Positions 52,157 to 61,035 of a DNA stretch of 64,000 bases are shown here, piece after piece; positions within the stretch are counted from its first letter, which is position 1, and every line of letters starts with the position of its first letter. The stretch lies in NCBI GenBank assembly GCA_963715895.1, contig OY970284.1, forward strand, positions 4,216,001 through 4,280,000, in the 5' to 3' direction. The notes beneath the pieces were generated by a model. It made no database searches and had not been told where the DNA came from. It saw nothing but the letters and a program-made list of their open reading frames with translations. The position numbers and the translations under genes are program-made. This DNA is from JADGNZ01 sp963715895. Its GTDB lineage: Bacteria > Acidobacteriota > Thermoanaerobaculia > Gp7-AA8.

Positions 52157-53503
52157 ATGCGCACAGGCAGGCAAGTGTTTGTCGCTGCAGTTATCGTCTC
52201 GCTCACCCTTTCAGTTTCGACGCAGGCTGCCGCGCCGCGTGCCCGAAAGAACATCGAATGTCTCTCGCCAGACGAAGTTGGCACCTACCGGCACGCCATC
52301 GACGTGCTGAAGAAACGCGATCCGGCGAAAGACAACCCCAACGATCCGCTTCACAACAGCTATCAGTGGTATGCCGCTCTCCACAACGGCGACGGCAGCA
52401 ACTCGAACTGCAATCACACCAACGAGCTGTTTCTGCCGTGGCATCGTGCGCTGTTGCTCGTCTTCGAGCGTGCCCTGCAGGAGTCCGATCCTGACCACGG
52501 CACGCGCTCGATCATGCTGCCTTACTGGAACTGGGCCGTCGATCCGACGGGGTTGCGCTATCCGAAGGTCTTCGAGGTGAAGGGAGATCCGCTGTACGCG
52601 GTGCGCGTGACCAAGCAGGCGAAGAAGCGGCTATACAGCGAGGCAGAGATCAGCGACGTCATTCAGCGCAACACGAACTGGGGAATGTTCGGCGGTTCAC
52701 CATGCAGCAGCCCGGACTGCCCCGGTGCGGCTCCCGGCGATCTCGAGCATCCCTATCACAACACCATGCATAACTGGATCGGAGGGGCGATGCTGAGCGA
52801 CACGACGGCGGCGGTCGATCCGCTCTTCTGGTCATTTCACGACTACATCGATCTCATTTTTGCCCGGTGGCAGTCCGCCCACCCGGGGCAGGCCCTCGGC
52901 TGTCCCGACTGCAAGTTGCGCGGGATGCCGGAATGGACTCCGAGCAACGTCACCAGAACGGAGGACCTCGGATACGTCTATGACTTGACCACCTGCCCGG
53001 CACCAGCGCTCCAGGCGACGTCCCTCGTGACGCCGAAGGCATCGATGGCGCTGACTAAACCGAAGAAGAGCATGGCCGCGGGCCCGGTAATCGTCGATGT
53101 GACGATCCCGCAGCCCGGCTTCACCACGGCCGAGGTGGAGATCCGTGGCGCGGAGGTTCCATCGACGTTCAACTATCACGGCGCGGTCTACCTCTATCCG
53201 GCGGAGAGCAAGCTGGCACCACGCGATGCAGATTTCAGCCGGCGATACCGCCTTGGGGATTACAGTGTGTGGGCGCTACATCACGGCAGCCACAAGATGC
53301 CGGAGGAGGTGGCGCTGTACGTCGACGCCACGACGGAACTGCGCTATCTCGCCAAGAAGCATGCTGGTGCGGTGTGGAAATTAGCGATCGTTCTCGACGA
53401 CGTTCAGTTGACCGATCCGGCCGCCACGTCCGTGCCGTTGTCGCTCAGGTCGGAAGTACGCTTTGCCGAGGTGTCATTCGTCTTCGACCGGGGGAAACTA
53501 TGA
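52157..53503 (+). CDS. Secreted tyrosinase/polyphenol oxidase family copper enzyme
   Basis: 448 residues with a signal peptide (MRTGRQVFVAAVIVSLTLSV). Copper A: NHTNELFLPWHRALLLVFE with an earlier His; copper B: HPYHNTMHNWIGG and DPLFWSFHDYIDLIFARWQ. Typical tyrosinase/hemocyanin type-3 copper site. The C-terminal ~150 residues form a beta domain (VTIPQPGFTTAEVEIRGAEV) that in related enzymes shields the active site. It oxidises phenols. Its stop overlaps the next gene (ATGA). Confidence 0.92.
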   Translation: MRTGRQVFVAAVIVSLTLSVSTQAAAPRARKNIECLSPDEVGTYRHAIDVLKKRDPAKDNPNDPLHNSYQWYAALHNGDGSNSNCNHTNELFLPWHRALLLVFERALQESDPDHGTRSIMLPYWNWAVDPTGLRYPKVFEVKGDPLYAVRVTKQAKKRLYSEAEISDVIQRNTNWGMFGGSPCSSPDCPGAAPGDLEHPYHNTMHNWIGGAMLSDTTAAVDPLFWSFHDYIDLIFARWQSAHPGQALGCPDCKLRGMPEWTPSNVTRTEDLGYVYDLTTCPAPALQATSLVTPKASMALTKPKKSMAAGPVIVDVTIPQPGFTTAEVEIRGAEVPSTFNYHGAVYLYPAESKLAPRDADFSRRYRLGDYSVWALHHGSHKMPEEVALYVDATTELRYLAKKHAGAVWKLAIVLDDVQLTDPAATSVPLSLRSEVRFAEVSFVFDRGKL

Positions 53504-54042
53504 AGAAGGTCCGCTGGGAACTGCACATCCTTCCGATGATGCGGTCAATCGACCGCGATCACATGCTGCGGTTGGGCGGCAAACGAAAAATCGACCTGTT
53601 CGACTACGACCAGGTGCGTCTTCGCGCCACACCCGACTCGCAGGGGAACAACGTCTTCCTGCACTGGATCGAGGACGGTGCCATGCCCCCGCCGAACGGC
53701 GGAGGGCCGTGGCCCGAGGAGTGGATCGCGCTCTTCAAACGCTGGATCAAAGACGAATACGCCCGACTGGATCTGGCCGAGGGCACCTATGCAGCAGTAC
53801 GAACCGGTGGGACCGTGAAGGTCACGGCAAAAGTCGAGCTGCCGAGCGTCGAAGACGCGGCGTGGCTCGATCGGCCGAATCCCTCGGCATCCGTGCGCGA
53901 GTACATCCTGTGGCATGAAGCGAACGGCGATCCCGACGAGCCGTTCCCCGTCATGGCCACCGACTCGTTCGAGGCGGGGCCGGAAGTTACGATGGTGGTC
54001 ATCAACGACAGGACGGGACGCCACGAGGTGAAGATCACGTAG
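53500..54042 (+). CDS. Tyrosinase-coupled protein
   Basis: 180 residues, no signal peptide. MKKVRWELHILPMMRSID, then DGAMPPPNGGGPWPEEWIALFKRWI, resembling a cytochrome-like fold without a CxxCH; a beta domain follows (TVKVTAKVELPSVEDAAW, VTMVVINDRTGRHEVKI). Four-base coupling to tyrosinase suggests an accessory or metallochaperone partner; family not recognised. Confidence 0.75.
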   Translation: MKKVRWELHILPMMRSIDRDHMLRLGGKRKIDLFDYDQVRLRATPDSQGNNVFLHWIEDGAMPPPNGGGPWPEEWIALFKRWIKDEYARLDLAEGTYAAVRTGGTVKVTAKVELPSVEDAAWLDRPNPSASVREYILWHEANGDPDEPFPVMATDSFEAGPEVTMVVINDRTGRHEVKIT

Positions 54043-54781
54043 AGCGAAGATGCGGAGATCGCAAAGAAGAGAGCAAACGAACCTCTGCGCCTCCGCACGT
54101 TCCTCTGGTCCCTGCCTGGTTCACGGCTTCCTGCGCCTGGGTAGCTGCTTCGCGAGCGTGGATCACTTCCGCCGCGGTGTGGCCGTGCGTTGCCCAGTGC
54201 ATCTTGTTCTGCACCGCGGCAAAGAACTGCTGCGTCATCTCAGTGTTGGGGGTGTAGTCGACGCTCGTCGCGTAGATATCCAGCACCTTCTGGTAGAAAC
54301 GCCGTTCCGATGAGCGGATGTCGCGGATGCGCTCCAGCAACTCGTCGAAGTAGTCGGTGTTGCCCTTGCCCGGCGGGTTCTTGAGCCGCTCGTCGTCCAT
54401 GGTGAAACCCTTCACCAGGTACTCGTTCAACCGCGCCGTGGCCCACTGCCGGAACTGGGTACCCCGGTGGCTTCGCACGCGGTAGCCGACCGAGAGGATG
54501 GCAGGGAGGCTGTAGTGCAACACAGCGCGTGAGATCTGTCGGGCGCCCTCGATTCGAACTATTAAGTAAGACTTAATAGTTGCCGCCGGCGTGAGCTCGC
54601 CCTCTGCGTAGATGGCCTTCAGGTGGAGATTGATGTTCGGGACCGAGGTCTGAAACAGCTCCGCGATCTGAACCTGAGTGAGCCAGAGCGTATCCAGATC
54701 AAACCGGCACTGGATGCGCGTCCGCCCGTCCTCCGTCTGGTAGAGGATGATGCTGGATTGCGGCGGCTGGCTGTCGGGCAT
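54035..54781 (-). CDS. RhuM family protein, C-terminally truncated
   Basis: ~248 residues; RhuM proteins are ~330. The start matches: IILYQTEDGRTRIQCRFDLDTLWLTQVQIAELFQTS, VLHYSLPAILSVGYRVRS, NKMHWATHGHTAAEVI. After HAREAATQAQEAVNQ the sequence is unrelated, so the last ~80 residues are lost. Start at MPDSQPP. RhuM occurs in genomic islands; role unclear. Confidence 0.72.
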   Translation of the reverse strand: MPDSQPPQSSIILYQTEDGRTRIQCRFDLDTLWLTQVQIAELFQTSVPNINLHLKAIYAEGELTPAATIKSYLIVRIEGARQISRAVLHYSLPAILSVGYRVRSHRGTQFRQWATARLNEYLVKGFTMDDERLKNPPGKGNTDYFDELLERIRDIRSSERRFYQKVLDIYATSVDYTPNTEMTQQFFAAVQNKMHWATHGHTAAEVIHAREAATQAQEAVNQAGTRGTCGGAEVRLLSSLRSPHLRST

Positions 54782-54925
54782 GCGTACTCCGAATCGGCAG
54801 GCCGAGTGTACTGGCAGACCATCCAATCTCGCTGTGGTAGAGCAACCACGTCCGCGATGCAGAGAGGAGACGCTGGAATCGACCTCAGTCGACGCTTATT
54901 CTGCTACCGCTCGTAGAGCTGCCGG

Positions 54926-55666
54926 CTAATCCTCCAGCGTCGGCATCGCCAGCAGCACCTCGCTCGCCCTCGGCCGCTCCTTCACTTCCTCGTCCTTCCT
55001 GATCTTGCCGTCGCGAAAAACGATGACCCGTTTGGCGAATTGGGCGATGTCGGGCTCGTGGGTGACCAGGACGATCGTCAGGCCCTGCTCGTTCAGGTGC
55101 TGGAAGACCTCCATGATCTCCACGGCCGTCCGGCTGTCGAGGTTCCCGGTTGGCTCGTCCGCGAGAAGGATCGAGGGACGATTCACCAGCGCGCGGGCGA
55201 TGGCGACGCGTTGCTGCTGGCCGCCGGAAAGCTGGGAAGGGAAATGTCGCGAACGTTGGGCGAGGCCGACCAGCGCCAGCGCCTCCGTGGCGCGCTTCGT
55301 CCGCTCTGCCTTGTCGATCTTCGTGTAGAGAGTCGGCAACTGCACATTCTCGAGCGCGCTCGTGCGCGGCAGGAGATTGAAGCCCTGGAAGACGAAACCG
55401 AGCTTGCTGTTGCGGATGCCGGCAAGCTGCCGCTTATCGAGGCTGGAGACGTCGATTCCTTCGAGCAGGTAACGTCCGGAGGTCGGACGGTCCAGGCATC
55501 CGAGGATGTTCATGAAGGTCGACTTTCCGCTGCCGCTCGCTCCCATGATGGCGATGAACGCGCGCGGCTCCACGGAAACGTTGATGCCGCGGAGCGCGTG
55601 CAGGCGAGACTCGCCGAGCTGGTAATACTTGTGAACCTCCTCGACTTGGAGGATGGCCACGCTCAC
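54926..55666 (-). CDS. ABC transporter ATPase (MacB/LolD type)
   Basis: 246 residues. Walker A AIMGASGSGKSTFMN, signature LSGGQQQRVAIARAL, Walker B ILLADEPTGNLDS. Powers the FtsX-like permease encoded two genes upstream in this operon, with the adaptor in between. Confidence 0.95.
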   Translation of the reverse strand: MSVAILQVEEVHKYYQLGESRLHALRGINVSVEPRAFIAIMGASGSGKSTFMNILGCLDRPTSGRYLLEGIDVSSLDKRQLAGIRNSKLGFVFQGFNLLPRTSALENVQLPTLYTKIDKAERTKRATEALALVGLAQRSRHFPSQLSGGQQQRVAIARALVNRPSILLADEPTGNLDSRTAVEIMEVFQHLNEQGLTIVLVTHEPDIAQFAKRVIVFRDGKIRKDEEVKERPRASEVLLAMPTLED

Positions 55667-56967
55667 CGCCGGACGCCCTGGACGCCGGGAGGGCCGGACT
55701 TCGAAGTGATGGCGCTGGTGACCACCTCATCTCCAGGCTTGACGGCTCCCCGAAGCACCTTCTTCACCTCGGTGTAGGCGTGATCGGTGATGCCGAGGGC
55801 CACCTCGACCGGCTCGATCGTTCCGTCCGCGCGGAGCTGCCAGACCACCGCCCGCTCGGCACGCCCTTCCCGGCGCCCGCCGGCCGGAGCGCCGGACTCC
55901 TTCTCGGACGGTTCCGATTCGATCCCGTGCTTCGCGTACAGAGCGCGCACCTCCTCCGGGGAGAGAGGGGGCTTGAATCGCAGGGCGGCGTTCGGCAGCT
56001 TCACTACGTTCTCCGCTGTGTCGACCGGGATCGTCACGTACGCCGTCATCCCCGGAAAGAGCTTGAGGTCCGGGTTGGCAAAGTCGATCACCGCGTCATA
56101 GGTGACGACGTTCGAAACGGTCGTGGGGTTCATCCGAAGCTGGCTGACGGTTCCCTTGAACAACTCTTTTGGGAACGCGTCGACCTTGAACGTGACCTCC
56201 TGCCCTCTCCGAATCCGTCCCACGTCGGACTCGTCGACCTTCGCGTAGACCTGCATCTTGGCCAGGTCCTGGGCGATGGAAAAGATCGTCGGTGCCTGCA
56301 AGGAGGCGGCCACGGTCTGTCCGACGTCGACGTTGCGCGCCACGACCGTTCCATCGATCGGCGAGCGGATGATGGTGTAGTCCAGGTTCGTACGCGCCAC
56401 GGCCACCGCCGCGTCCTTCTGGCTCACCTGCGCCTCGGCCTGGACCACGCTCGCCGCCGCGGCATCGACCGCCGCCTTTGCCGATTCGTAGTTCGCCTTG
56501 GCCAGGTCGAGAGCCGACTGGCTGCCGATGTCCTTCCGCGTCAGCACGATCGCCCGGTCGAATTCCGCCTTCGTCTGCGCGAGCCCCGCTTTCGCTTTGG
56601 AAAGGTTGGCCTTCGCCGCCACGACATTGGCCTTTGCGTTCTGGAGGTCTGCGCTGGCCTGCAGCAGTGCTCCCTGGAGCAGCCGCGGGTCGATCTCGGC
56701 GATGATCTCGTCCTTATGGACGCGCGAGTTGAAATCGGCATTGAGTTTCGCGATCGTGCCGGATACCTGCGAGCCCACCTGGACGTTGATGACGGCGTTG
56801 ACCGTGCCGCTGGCCTCGACCGCGTCGCGGATCTCCCCTTCCTGCACCTTGGTGGTCAGGTATTGGGTCGTGTCACCGCGATGGATCAGGGCTGAAGCGG
56901 CGAGCGCCGCCAGAATGAGGACGCTCACGATGATGAGCCAATGCTTACGGGTCAGTCGCTTACTCAT
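55663..56967 (-). CDS. Periplasmic adaptor (MacA/HlyD type)
   Basis: 434 residues: N-terminal membrane helix (~10-28), split lipoyl domain (VQVGSQVSGTIAKLNADF ... DYTIIRSPIDGTVVARNVD) around a long coiled coil (~90-200), then beta-barrel and membrane-proximal domains. It links the ABC pump to an outer-membrane channel. Overlaps its neighbours by four and eight bases. Confidence 0.93.
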   Translation of the reverse strand: MSKRLTRKHWLIIVSVLILAALAASALIHRGDTTQYLTTKVQEGEIRDAVEASGTVNAVINVQVGSQVSGTIAKLNADFNSRVHKDEIIAEIDPRLLQGALLQASADLQNAKANVVAAKANLSKAKAGLAQTKAEFDRAIVLTRKDIGSQSALDLAKANYESAKAAVDAAAASVVQAEAQVSQKDAAVAVARTNLDYTIIRSPIDGTVVARNVDVGQTVAASLQAPTIFSIAQDLAKMQVYAKVDESDVGRIRRGQEVTFKVDAFPKELFKGTVSQLRMNPTTVSNVVTYDAVIDFANPDLKLFPGMTAYVTIPVDTAENVVKLPNAALRFKPPLSPEEVRALYAKHGIESEPSEKESGAPAGGRREGRAERAVVWQLRADGTIEPVEVALGITDHAYTEVKKVLRGAVKPGDEVVTSAITSKSGPPGVQGVRR

Positions 56968-58177
56968 AGCGCAGCGCCTCGATGGGATCCAGGAGCGAGG
57001 CTTTGCGCGCCGGGTAGTAGCCGAAGAAAACGCCGACAGCGATCGAGAAAAGGGCCGCCAGCAACACCGCTTTCAAGGAGATCTCCATCGGCCAATCGAG
57101 AGCCCGGCCGACGAAGAACGATCCAACCACTCCGGCTACCATCCCTGCCGCGCCGCCGACGAGGCTGAGGATCACCGATTCGGCCAGAAACTGGATCTGG
57201 ATGGCCTCCTCGGTTGCCCCGACGGAGACGCGTACGCCGATCTCGCGCGTTCGCTCCGTCACCGAGACCAGCATGACATTCATGATTCCGATCCCGCCGA
57301 CGATGAGCGAGATCGAGGCGATGGCAACGAGCAGCAGGGTCAGCGTGCGGCTGGCTTCGAGCTGGGCTTTGATGATGTCCTCCGGGTTGCGGATATTGAA
57401 GTCGTCATTCTCTTCGGCACGAAGATGGTGCCGGTCGCGGAGCAGCGCCGCCGCCTGCTGCCCGGCCAGCTTGACCACGTCGGGGGAGACGGCCGAACAG
57501 AGAATGTCGTCGAGCCAGGTGACGCCCTTCAGTTTCTTCTGCACGGTCGTGTAGGGAAGAAGGATCGTATCGTCCTGATCCTGCCCTGAAATTGCCAGCC
57601 CTTTCGGGCTGAGCACGGCCACGACCTTGACGGGAAGGGTGCGCAACCGGATCACCTTCCCGATGGGGTCCTCGGGACCGAAGAGCTGATCGCGCACGGT
57701 GCGGCCGATCGCGCAAACGGCAGCCGAGCGGTCGACGTCGTCCTTCGTGAACGCGGCCCCCTGATCGATGCCCCAGCGCTTGATGTCGAAGTACTCCGGC
57801 GAAACGCCGCGATACGACGTGAACCAGTTTTGATTGGCGTAGATGACCTGGATCGATCCGTCGACGTTCGGCGAGACGCTCTTGATCATCGGGATCTGAT
57901 TCTTGATGGCCGCGGCGTCGCCGAGGGTGAGCGTGGGGGTTCCGTGCGTGCCGGTGCGGACGCCGTTGACGGCGCGGCCGCCCGCCTCGATCCAGACGAA
58001 GTTGTCGCCGAGGTTGTTGAGCTGCTGCTCCACGCGCGCCTGTCCGGCTTTGCCGATGGCGACGACGCAGATGACCGCGGCGATGCCGATGGTGATCCCG
58101 AGAACCGTGAGCAAGCTTCGTAGTTTGTTCCGCAGCAGCGCCCAGACCGACGCCGCGAGGAGGGCGAGATAGTTCAT
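56960..58177 (-). CDS. MacB-like FtsX-family permease
   Basis: 405 residues: one N-terminal helix (SLLTVLGITIGIAAVICVVAI), a ~220-residue periplasmic MacB domain and three C-terminal helices (LVAIASISLIVGGIGIMNVML). First gene of the permease, adaptor, ATPase operon; exports peptides, lipoproteins or drugs. Confidence 0.93.
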   Translation of the reverse strand: MNYLALLAASVWALLRNKLRSLLTVLGITIGIAAVICVVAIGKAGQARVEQQLNNLGDNFVWIEAGGRAVNGVRTGTHGTPTLTLGDAAAIKNQIPMIKSVSPNVDGSIQVIYANQNWFTSYRGVSPEYFDIKRWGIDQGAAFTKDDVDRSAAVCAIGRTVRDQLFGPEDPIGKVIRLRTLPVKVVAVLSPKGLAISGQDQDDTILLPYTTVQKKLKGVTWLDDILCSAVSPDVVKLAGQQAAALLRDRHHLRAEENDDFNIRNPEDIIKAQLEASRTLTLLLVAIASISLIVGGIGIMNVMLVSVTERTREIGVRVSVGATEEAIQIQFLAESVILSLVGGAAGMVAGVVGSFFVGRALDWPMEISLKAVLLAALFSIAVGVFFGYYPARKASLLDPIEALRYE

Positions 58178-58323
58178 TCGTCGGGCGCACTCTACCGCAG
58201 TGGACGCTCTGCCAGGCGCACTCTCTTGTTACGGTGAGACTCGTTTATCCGCGGTTAATTATTTTAGGCCGCATCCGAATATCTGCGCAACGTTGCCGTC
58301 CTTGCGACTCGGAGGCAACAAAT

Positions 58324-58881
58324 ATGAGATCCATTGCACGTTACTTATTGATTTCCGCGTTACTGATTCCCGCGCTCACGACGGCCCCGGTGTTCGGAGC
58401 GTGTTACCGTCAGTCCTGTCCAGGTCCTGGGGGTAGTTGCGTGATCTCGTATGACTTCGGGAGCATGGACCCCTCTTGCTGGGTCTATAGCGGCAACGTT
58501 TCGCATACGACGAGCGGCTCGTGTGATCCATCTGCGCTTTTCAGCGGCGGAGGCAGCGGCCTGGTCTACCAGAGCTTCCCCGCTGACTTGCTCGGCAACT
58601 ATTACTACGTCTCTTATGTGCTCAACCTCAATGATCCGCAGGCGTCGTGGCGAGATGAGATGGACATCGACGTCCTCGATACGAGCGGCTCCGTGCTCGC
58701 CCACGTCGCGACGTACACAGGCGGCCCGGGGACGATCAACTGCCAGTCGTACAACATCGCCCTCGGGTATCACCCGTCGTGGTCCGGGCAGACGCTCCGT
58801 CTGCAGATCAGCGTCTACGAGTACTACTCGAACGTGACGTACAAAATCGGCGGCGTTCAGGTGTGGCAATCGATCGCCTAG
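58324..58881 (+). CDS. Secreted beta-rich hypothetical protein
   Basis: 185 residues from ATG 58324. Signal peptide RSIARYLLISALLIPALTTA. Cys-rich start (CYRQSCPGPGGSCV), then beta-strands with many Tyr and Ser (NYYYVSYVLNLNDPQASWRDE, LQISVYEYYSNVTYKIGG). It has the look of a concanavalin-like or carbohydrate-binding fold, but no family is assigned. Confidence 0.7.
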   Translation: MRSIARYLLISALLIPALTTAPVFGACYRQSCPGPGGSCVISYDFGSMDPSCWVYSGNVSHTTSGSCDPSALFSGGGSGLVYQSFPADLLGNYYYVSYVLNLNDPQASWRDEMDIDVLDTSGSVLAHVATYTGGPGTINCQSYNIALGYHPSWSGQTLRLQISVYEYYSNVTYKIGGVQVWQSIA

Positions 58882-58889
58882 TCTGTTGC

Positions 58890-58923
58890 GTGAGGGTGGG
58901 GCCGACTGAGCGCTCACCCTCAC
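58890..58923. terminator. Terminator hairpin between convergent genes
   Basis: GTGAGGGTG (58890-58898) pairs with CACCCTCAC (58915-58923) across a 16-base loop, between the secreted-protein stop and the anti-sigma stop. No T-run is visible. Confidence 0.55.
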
Positions 58924-59969
58924 CGCGCGGCGCGCCAAGCCTCGACTTCGCGCAGCAATGCGACCGCCTTCGTCTCTTCAGGGTGTGCGGCGCAGTAGCG
59001 GCGGAGATGATCGACTGCCTCTCCCTGCAGGCCATCGCGCGCGGCGAGAACGCCGAGGAAGAGATCATCATTGGCAAAGCGAACGCCGGCAGCTTCAAGC
59101 TCGCGATGGCCATCCTCGGAAAGGACCGTGAACAGCGCTGGCGGGTCGGATGGACTTGGCGCGATCATCACGATCCCCTTTATCGTCACTTCAATCTGCC
59201 ACCGGTAGGTCGCACCGCGCTCGAGGTCGCGTGCGGGTGTCCACTCGTTCCCGTGGAGTGCTGATGTTTGCACGACGGTGCGTTCTCCGGAGAAGATCGA
59301 GAGCGTCACGCTTGCGCCGCCGGTGCCGCTCCAACGAAAGTGCGGACGCGGGTCGTCGACCACCACGCCGGCCGGCTCGATGACGCGCGGCTCGTCGTCT
59401 GATGTCACGCCGCGCATGGTTTGCCCCGGTTGAACCATCGCTACGAGCGCCGCCGGTTTGGGGATCCCATCCCGAAGCGCCGCCGCTACGATCGCATCAC
59501 GGCCGGCACGCTGGCGATCCACCGGTGTTGTCGTCGTCAGGGGCACGGCCGGCGTACGGCGAAGGGCGATTGCAGCCGTGATCACGACCGCAAGGACCAC
59601 CACCGCGGCCGCGAGCATCCGCCACGCTGTTGCGAACGTGCGGGGACGCCGGGTGCTGAATGCCCGAAGATCGGCCACATCGAGGCGGCACGCATCGCAG
59701 TACGAGAGATGCTCGGCCGCGCGCGCAGCTTCTTCGCTTGATGCGCTGCCGTCGACATACGCCACGATCTCGTCACCGTGCAGGTGTTCGCCGAATTCCT
59801 CGCGCAACGCCGCGGCGGAACGGGTTACCTCGACGCTTCGCGCGGCAGCGCCTGCGCACTCGTGGCATGCTGCCAGATGCAGGCCCAGACGCGCCACCTC
59901 TGCCGCCGGCAACTCGCCGCGCCGGAAACGCGCCAGCGCTTCCTCGGTCGGATGTGGCATCGTCGTCAT
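58920..59969 (-). CDS. Membrane anti-sigma-like protein with two zinc-finger motifs
   Basis: 349 residues. Two HxxxCxxC motifs (His31/Cys35/Cys38 and His87/Cys91/Cys94) resemble ZAS anti-sigma domains, followed by one membrane helix (~117-137) and an extracytoplasmic Ig-like region ending in a TPR-like C-terminus. It would sequester the sigma-like factor encoded immediately upstream, whose stop it overlaps by four bases. Confidence 0.82.
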   Translation of the reverse strand: MTTMPHPTEEALARFRRGELPAAEVARLGLHLAACHECAGAAARSVEVTRSAAALREEFGEHLHGDEIVAYVDGSASSEEAARAAEHLSYCDACRLDVADLRAFSTRRPRTFATAWRMLAAAVVVLAVVITAAIALRRTPAVPLTTTTPVDRQRAGRDAIVAAALRDGIPKPAALVAMVQPGQTMRGVTSDDEPRVIEPAGVVVDDPRPHFRWSGTGGASVTLSIFSGERTVVQTSALHGNEWTPARDLERGATYRWQIEVTIKGIVMIAPSPSDPPALFTVLSEDGHRELEAAGVRFANDDLFLGVLAARDGLQGEAVDHLRRYCAAHPEETKAVALLREVEAWRAAR

Positions 59970-60979
59970 TTGCGTAGAAAGGGCGCCAGCCGCCGGCTAA
60001 GACGTTCCCGTGCCGTCTTTCGCAAGTTGATCACCTGCTGGCGCGTCATGTTCAGCCGTTCCGCGATTGTCCGGTCATCGAGCGGGAGAGCATTCCAGAT
60101 CTCGGCGAGCTCTCCGACGCGCATTTGCAACGCACCGGCGATCTCCTCGAATGTGGCGATGCCGAGGAAGATGAAGAGCGCGGCTGCATTGCCCCCTTCC
60201 CGCTCGCGGAGATTGAGAAGCACGGCGGCGCGGTGCAGCGGACCAAGCCCGACCACCTCGCGCCAGAGCGTTTCGAGAAAGCGGCGCGATTCCAGCCGCT
60301 CGAACTGATCGGCATCGACCCATCGCTCGTCGTCGGTGACGGCGCGCGGATGCGTTGAGATTCCCCATCGCGATGCAAAAAACGACGTCACTGTATCGAG
60401 TGTCACCGGCACGCCTATCGTCTGCAGCAAACGAACGATGGCCTCGGCCGGCGCGTTGGGATCGAACACGATCGAAGCGTCGACAATCGGGACGGCGTCC
60501 AACGGAACGTGCGGCGGCGATCCGGCCAACGCGACAGCGGCGCCGGCGCGCGTGGTCTGCAACACCAGACGCACATCGTGCTTGGCCGCGTACCGAAGAC
60601 GGTTGTTCAACCGTGACCGCTCCGGAAAGCGGCGGCGGAAGATGTCGTGCACCGCGTTGTAGGTGATCGTGGCAACGTAGTCTTCGAGCTCCACGATCGG
60701 GTCGTGACGCGATGCCGCGGCGTCGTCAAGGCGGCGGATCAGGCGCAGGTTCGCCGTGGCGACGGCGTCCTCGGCGTCCTGTTCGTCGAAGACCGACTCG
60801 GCCCTGCGGAAAGAGCTGACGATGCGCTCCATGAGCGGCCGAACGCCCGCCAGCAATTCCTCGAGTATCCCGGCGCGATCCCCACCGGACGCCAGCACGT
60901 ACGCCTCAACCCGCGGGTCCGCCCAGGCGACGACGTCCTTAGAGAACTGCTCCCTCACCTTCCGGCCGGAGTCGTTCAT
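59966..60979 (-). CDS. Sigma-70-like factor with an internal insertion
   Basis: 337 residues, larger than usual ECF sigma factors (~190). N-terminal segment EDAVATANLRLIRRLDD ... DYVATITYNAVHDIFRRRF resembles region 2; the C-terminus DDRTIAERLNMTRQQVINLRKTARERLSRR is a region-4-like HTH. Between them lies a ~170-residue insert of unknown role. Coupled to the anti-sigma-like gene and divergent from the CHAT gene. Confidence 0.75.
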   Translation of the reverse strand: MNDSGRKVREQFSKDVVAWADPRVEAYVLASGGDRAGILEELLAGVRPLMERIVSSFRRAESVFDEQDAEDAVATANLRLIRRLDDAAASRHDPIVELEDYVATITYNAVHDIFRRRFPERSRLNNRLRYAAKHDVRLVLQTTRAGAAVALAGSPPHVPLDAVPIVDASIVFDPNAPAEAIVRLLQTIGVPVTLDTVTSFFASRWGISTHPRAVTDDERWVDADQFERLESRRFLETLWREVVGLGPLHRAAVLLNLREREGGNAAALFIFLGIATFEEIAGALQMRVGELAEIWNALPLDDRTIAERLNMTRQQVINLRKTARERLSRRLAPFLRK

Positions 60980-61035
60980 TGTCGGATATTATGCTTCAAT
61001 AGCATGAAAGCACACTTGCACCGCCATCCCACGCC
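60980..61035. promoter_or_regulatory. Divergent promoter region of the sigma and CHAT genes
   Basis: 56 bp shared by two divergent genes. AT-rich core ATATTATGCTTCAATAGCAT includes an inverted repeat ATGCT-N5-AGCAT (60991-61005), a possible operator. No clear -10/-35 set is assigned. Confidence 0.4.

Noticed and set aside
52003..52284. Minus-strand frame over the tRNA containing GGDWSRTSDL
   Set aside because: This is the common false protein translated from the antisense of a tRNA gene.
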